From: Coraliomargarita algicola
Lineage (GTDB): Bacteria; Verrucomicrobiota; Verrucomicrobiia; Opitutales; Coraliomargaritaceae
Assembly (NCBI RefSeq): GCF_033878955.1
Contig: NZ_CP138858.1
Span: forward strand, 124,001-188,000
Length of the DNA stretch: 64,000 bases
Direction: 5' to 3'
The notes under the pieces were generated by a model. It worked only from the letters and a program-made list of their open reading frames with translations. It ran no database searches and was not told where the DNA came from. Made by a program: the position numbers and the translations under genes. The stretch's first letter is position 1. The number at the start of each line of letters is the position of its first letter. Positions 63,097-64,000 of this stretch are shown here, in pieces.

Positions 63097-64000
63097 ATGA
63101 TTCAGAGTCGTTTACTTTTACTCATTGCTTTGTCTTTGTCCGGCTCAGTTGTCGGTGAAGCCGTGGACTTGTCCGACTCAGCAAGCGCTACTTTGATTGG
63201 CGAGCGCGATTACTCATTCGGATACTGGCTCAACGGGATGCGGAAGCATGCGAGCGATCATTCGGCCGACATCCTGTGCTTGGAATCCGGATACTACGGA
63301 TTTTCTTTGGATTTGGCCGATCTCACTCAGGCACGACTGGGACGCTATACCGAGAGCTTGTCCTATGAGGAGGCCCTGGAAGCGGGGGCCTCGCGACTGG
63401 AGCAATTGGCGCCGGTTGATTTCGTAATTGAATTGGAATCAAAAGGGACGGTTTTCCGTGCGCGTAGTTCTTGGGCGGGGGAGGCCTCCCATCGAGACGC
63501 CCGTCACTTACAGGATGCCTGGATGTGGGAATCAGGCAAAGTCGCCCAGCACTATGAATTGCATGGTTTACAGTTTGAGGATTCACATGGCCGTCGATTG
63601 GGCGTGGACGGCTCTTTGAGTCTTGTTGCCTGGCCGCAGACGCTGAGCATGACGGCCGAGATTGCCCCCAGCCTGATTTATGCGGATGGTTGGCATGAGG
63701 GTGTGTTGGGAAATGGGCTGTGTGTGGTGGAAAAGCCATGGCAGGTGCCGCATGATCCACGCTTGGAAGCTTCTGAGATGACGGTCGAATGCTGGGTTAA
63801 GATTCCGACTAGTTTGGCCAGCACTTCGTCTGGCTATCTTCTCGCCAAGAATGGGCATGAAGGCAAAGCAGGCCACTACAGTTTTAAAATCCGTCAAGGG
63901 CGTGTGACCGCAAGCATGAACCTTGGACCCGGTGCAGAGAAGCGCCTGGCGGTTGAGCAACGGGGCAAGAGTTTTAAGGAAAATGCCTGGAACCACTTAG
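63097..64000 (+). CDS. Exported LamG-type protein (3' partial)
   Basis: ATG 63097 opens a signal peptide (MIQSRLLLLIALSLSGSVVGEA), and the frame stays open to the window end (301 codons), so the gene runs past it. Near residue 230 a concanavalin-like LamG domain starts (RLEASEMTVECWVKIPTS...HYSFKIRQGRVTASMNL), typical of extracellular carbohydrate-binding or multi-domain adhesins. The N-terminal 200 residues are of unknown type. It lies 298 bases after the prepilin gene and may be part of the same surface system. Confidence 0.7.
   Translation, partial: MIQSRLLLLIALSLSGSVVGEAVDLSDSASATLIGERDYSFGYWLNGMRKHASDHSADILCLESGYYGFSLDLADLTQARLGRYTESLSYEEALEAGASRLEQLAPVDFVIELESKGTVFRARSSWAGEASHRDARHLQDAWMWESGKVAQHYELHGLQFEDSHGRRLGVDGSLSLVAWPQTLSMTAEIAPSLIYADGWHEGVLGNGLCVVEKPWQVPHDPRLEASEMTVECWVKIPTSLASTSSGYLLAKNGHEGKAGHYSFKIRQGRVTASMNLGPGAEKRLAVEQRGKSFKENAWNHL

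Noticed and set aside
1..64000. tRNA, rRNA and known riboswitch elements
   Set aside because: I looked in the gaps and saw no cloverleaf, rRNA-like or riboswitch pattern; a covariance-model scan would be decisive.

Overview
The window looks like a chromosome segment of a marine Verrucomicrobiota, probably Opitutia/Puniceicoccales (Coraliomargarita- or Lentimonas-like). This rests on a PEP-CTERM-type sorting tail, an autotransporter-strand-like secreted protein, a Verru_Chthon-type pseudopilin, an H-X9-DG prepilin, seven S1-type sulfatases and alpha-L-fucosidase families. I ran no database search; family names come from motifs read in the translations.

Bases 1-26,700 are mostly housekeeping and small catabolic units. 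In order: a 5'-truncated PEP-CTERM surface protein with a clear terminator; a nucleoside hydrolase followed by a Gfo/Idh/MocA oxidoreductase; a MYG1-type hydrolase; an overlapping kinase-like and IMPase/CysQ-like pair; a sugar operon (two Gfo/Idh/MocA enzymes and a TIM-barrel epimerase) divergent from its AraC-type regulator; a membrane-anchored von Willebrand-like protein; a small secreted protein; a large exported GH9 enzyme with a duplicated N-terminal domain; arsS plus a DUF2851 gene; an apaG / beta-CASP hydrolase / L,D-transpeptidase run; a cation efflux protein; purF; a DUF695 protein; and a HAD phosphatase.

Bases 26,700-64,000 form a polysaccharide locus most consistent with sulfated, acetylated fucose-rich glycan (fucoidan) use. 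It holds seven sulfatases, a GH29 and a GH95 fucosidase, a secreted GH95-like relative, an EF-hand esterase, a double-esterase fusion, a large unknown lipoprotein and a sodium:solute symporter. Downstream lie a Verru_Chthon A-like protein, an unknown exported protein, a prepilin and a LamG-type protein cut by the window end. No SusC/SusD pair is present. The likely logic: exported sulfatases, esterases and glycosidases strip the polymer, the symporter imports the sugar, and leaderless enzymes (GH95 and one sulfatase) finish inside the cell. An intact IS4-family element sits in the locus.

The least explained structures are a seven-unit 93-bp tandem array whose hairpin stems are conserved while the loops vary (30469-31118), and a near-identical 16-bp motif before four genes of the polysaccharide locus (34389, 39509, 41415, 53261), which looks like a shared operator or promoter. 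The adjacent EF-hand sulfatase and EF-hand esterase, and the dual esterase, are unusual architectures.
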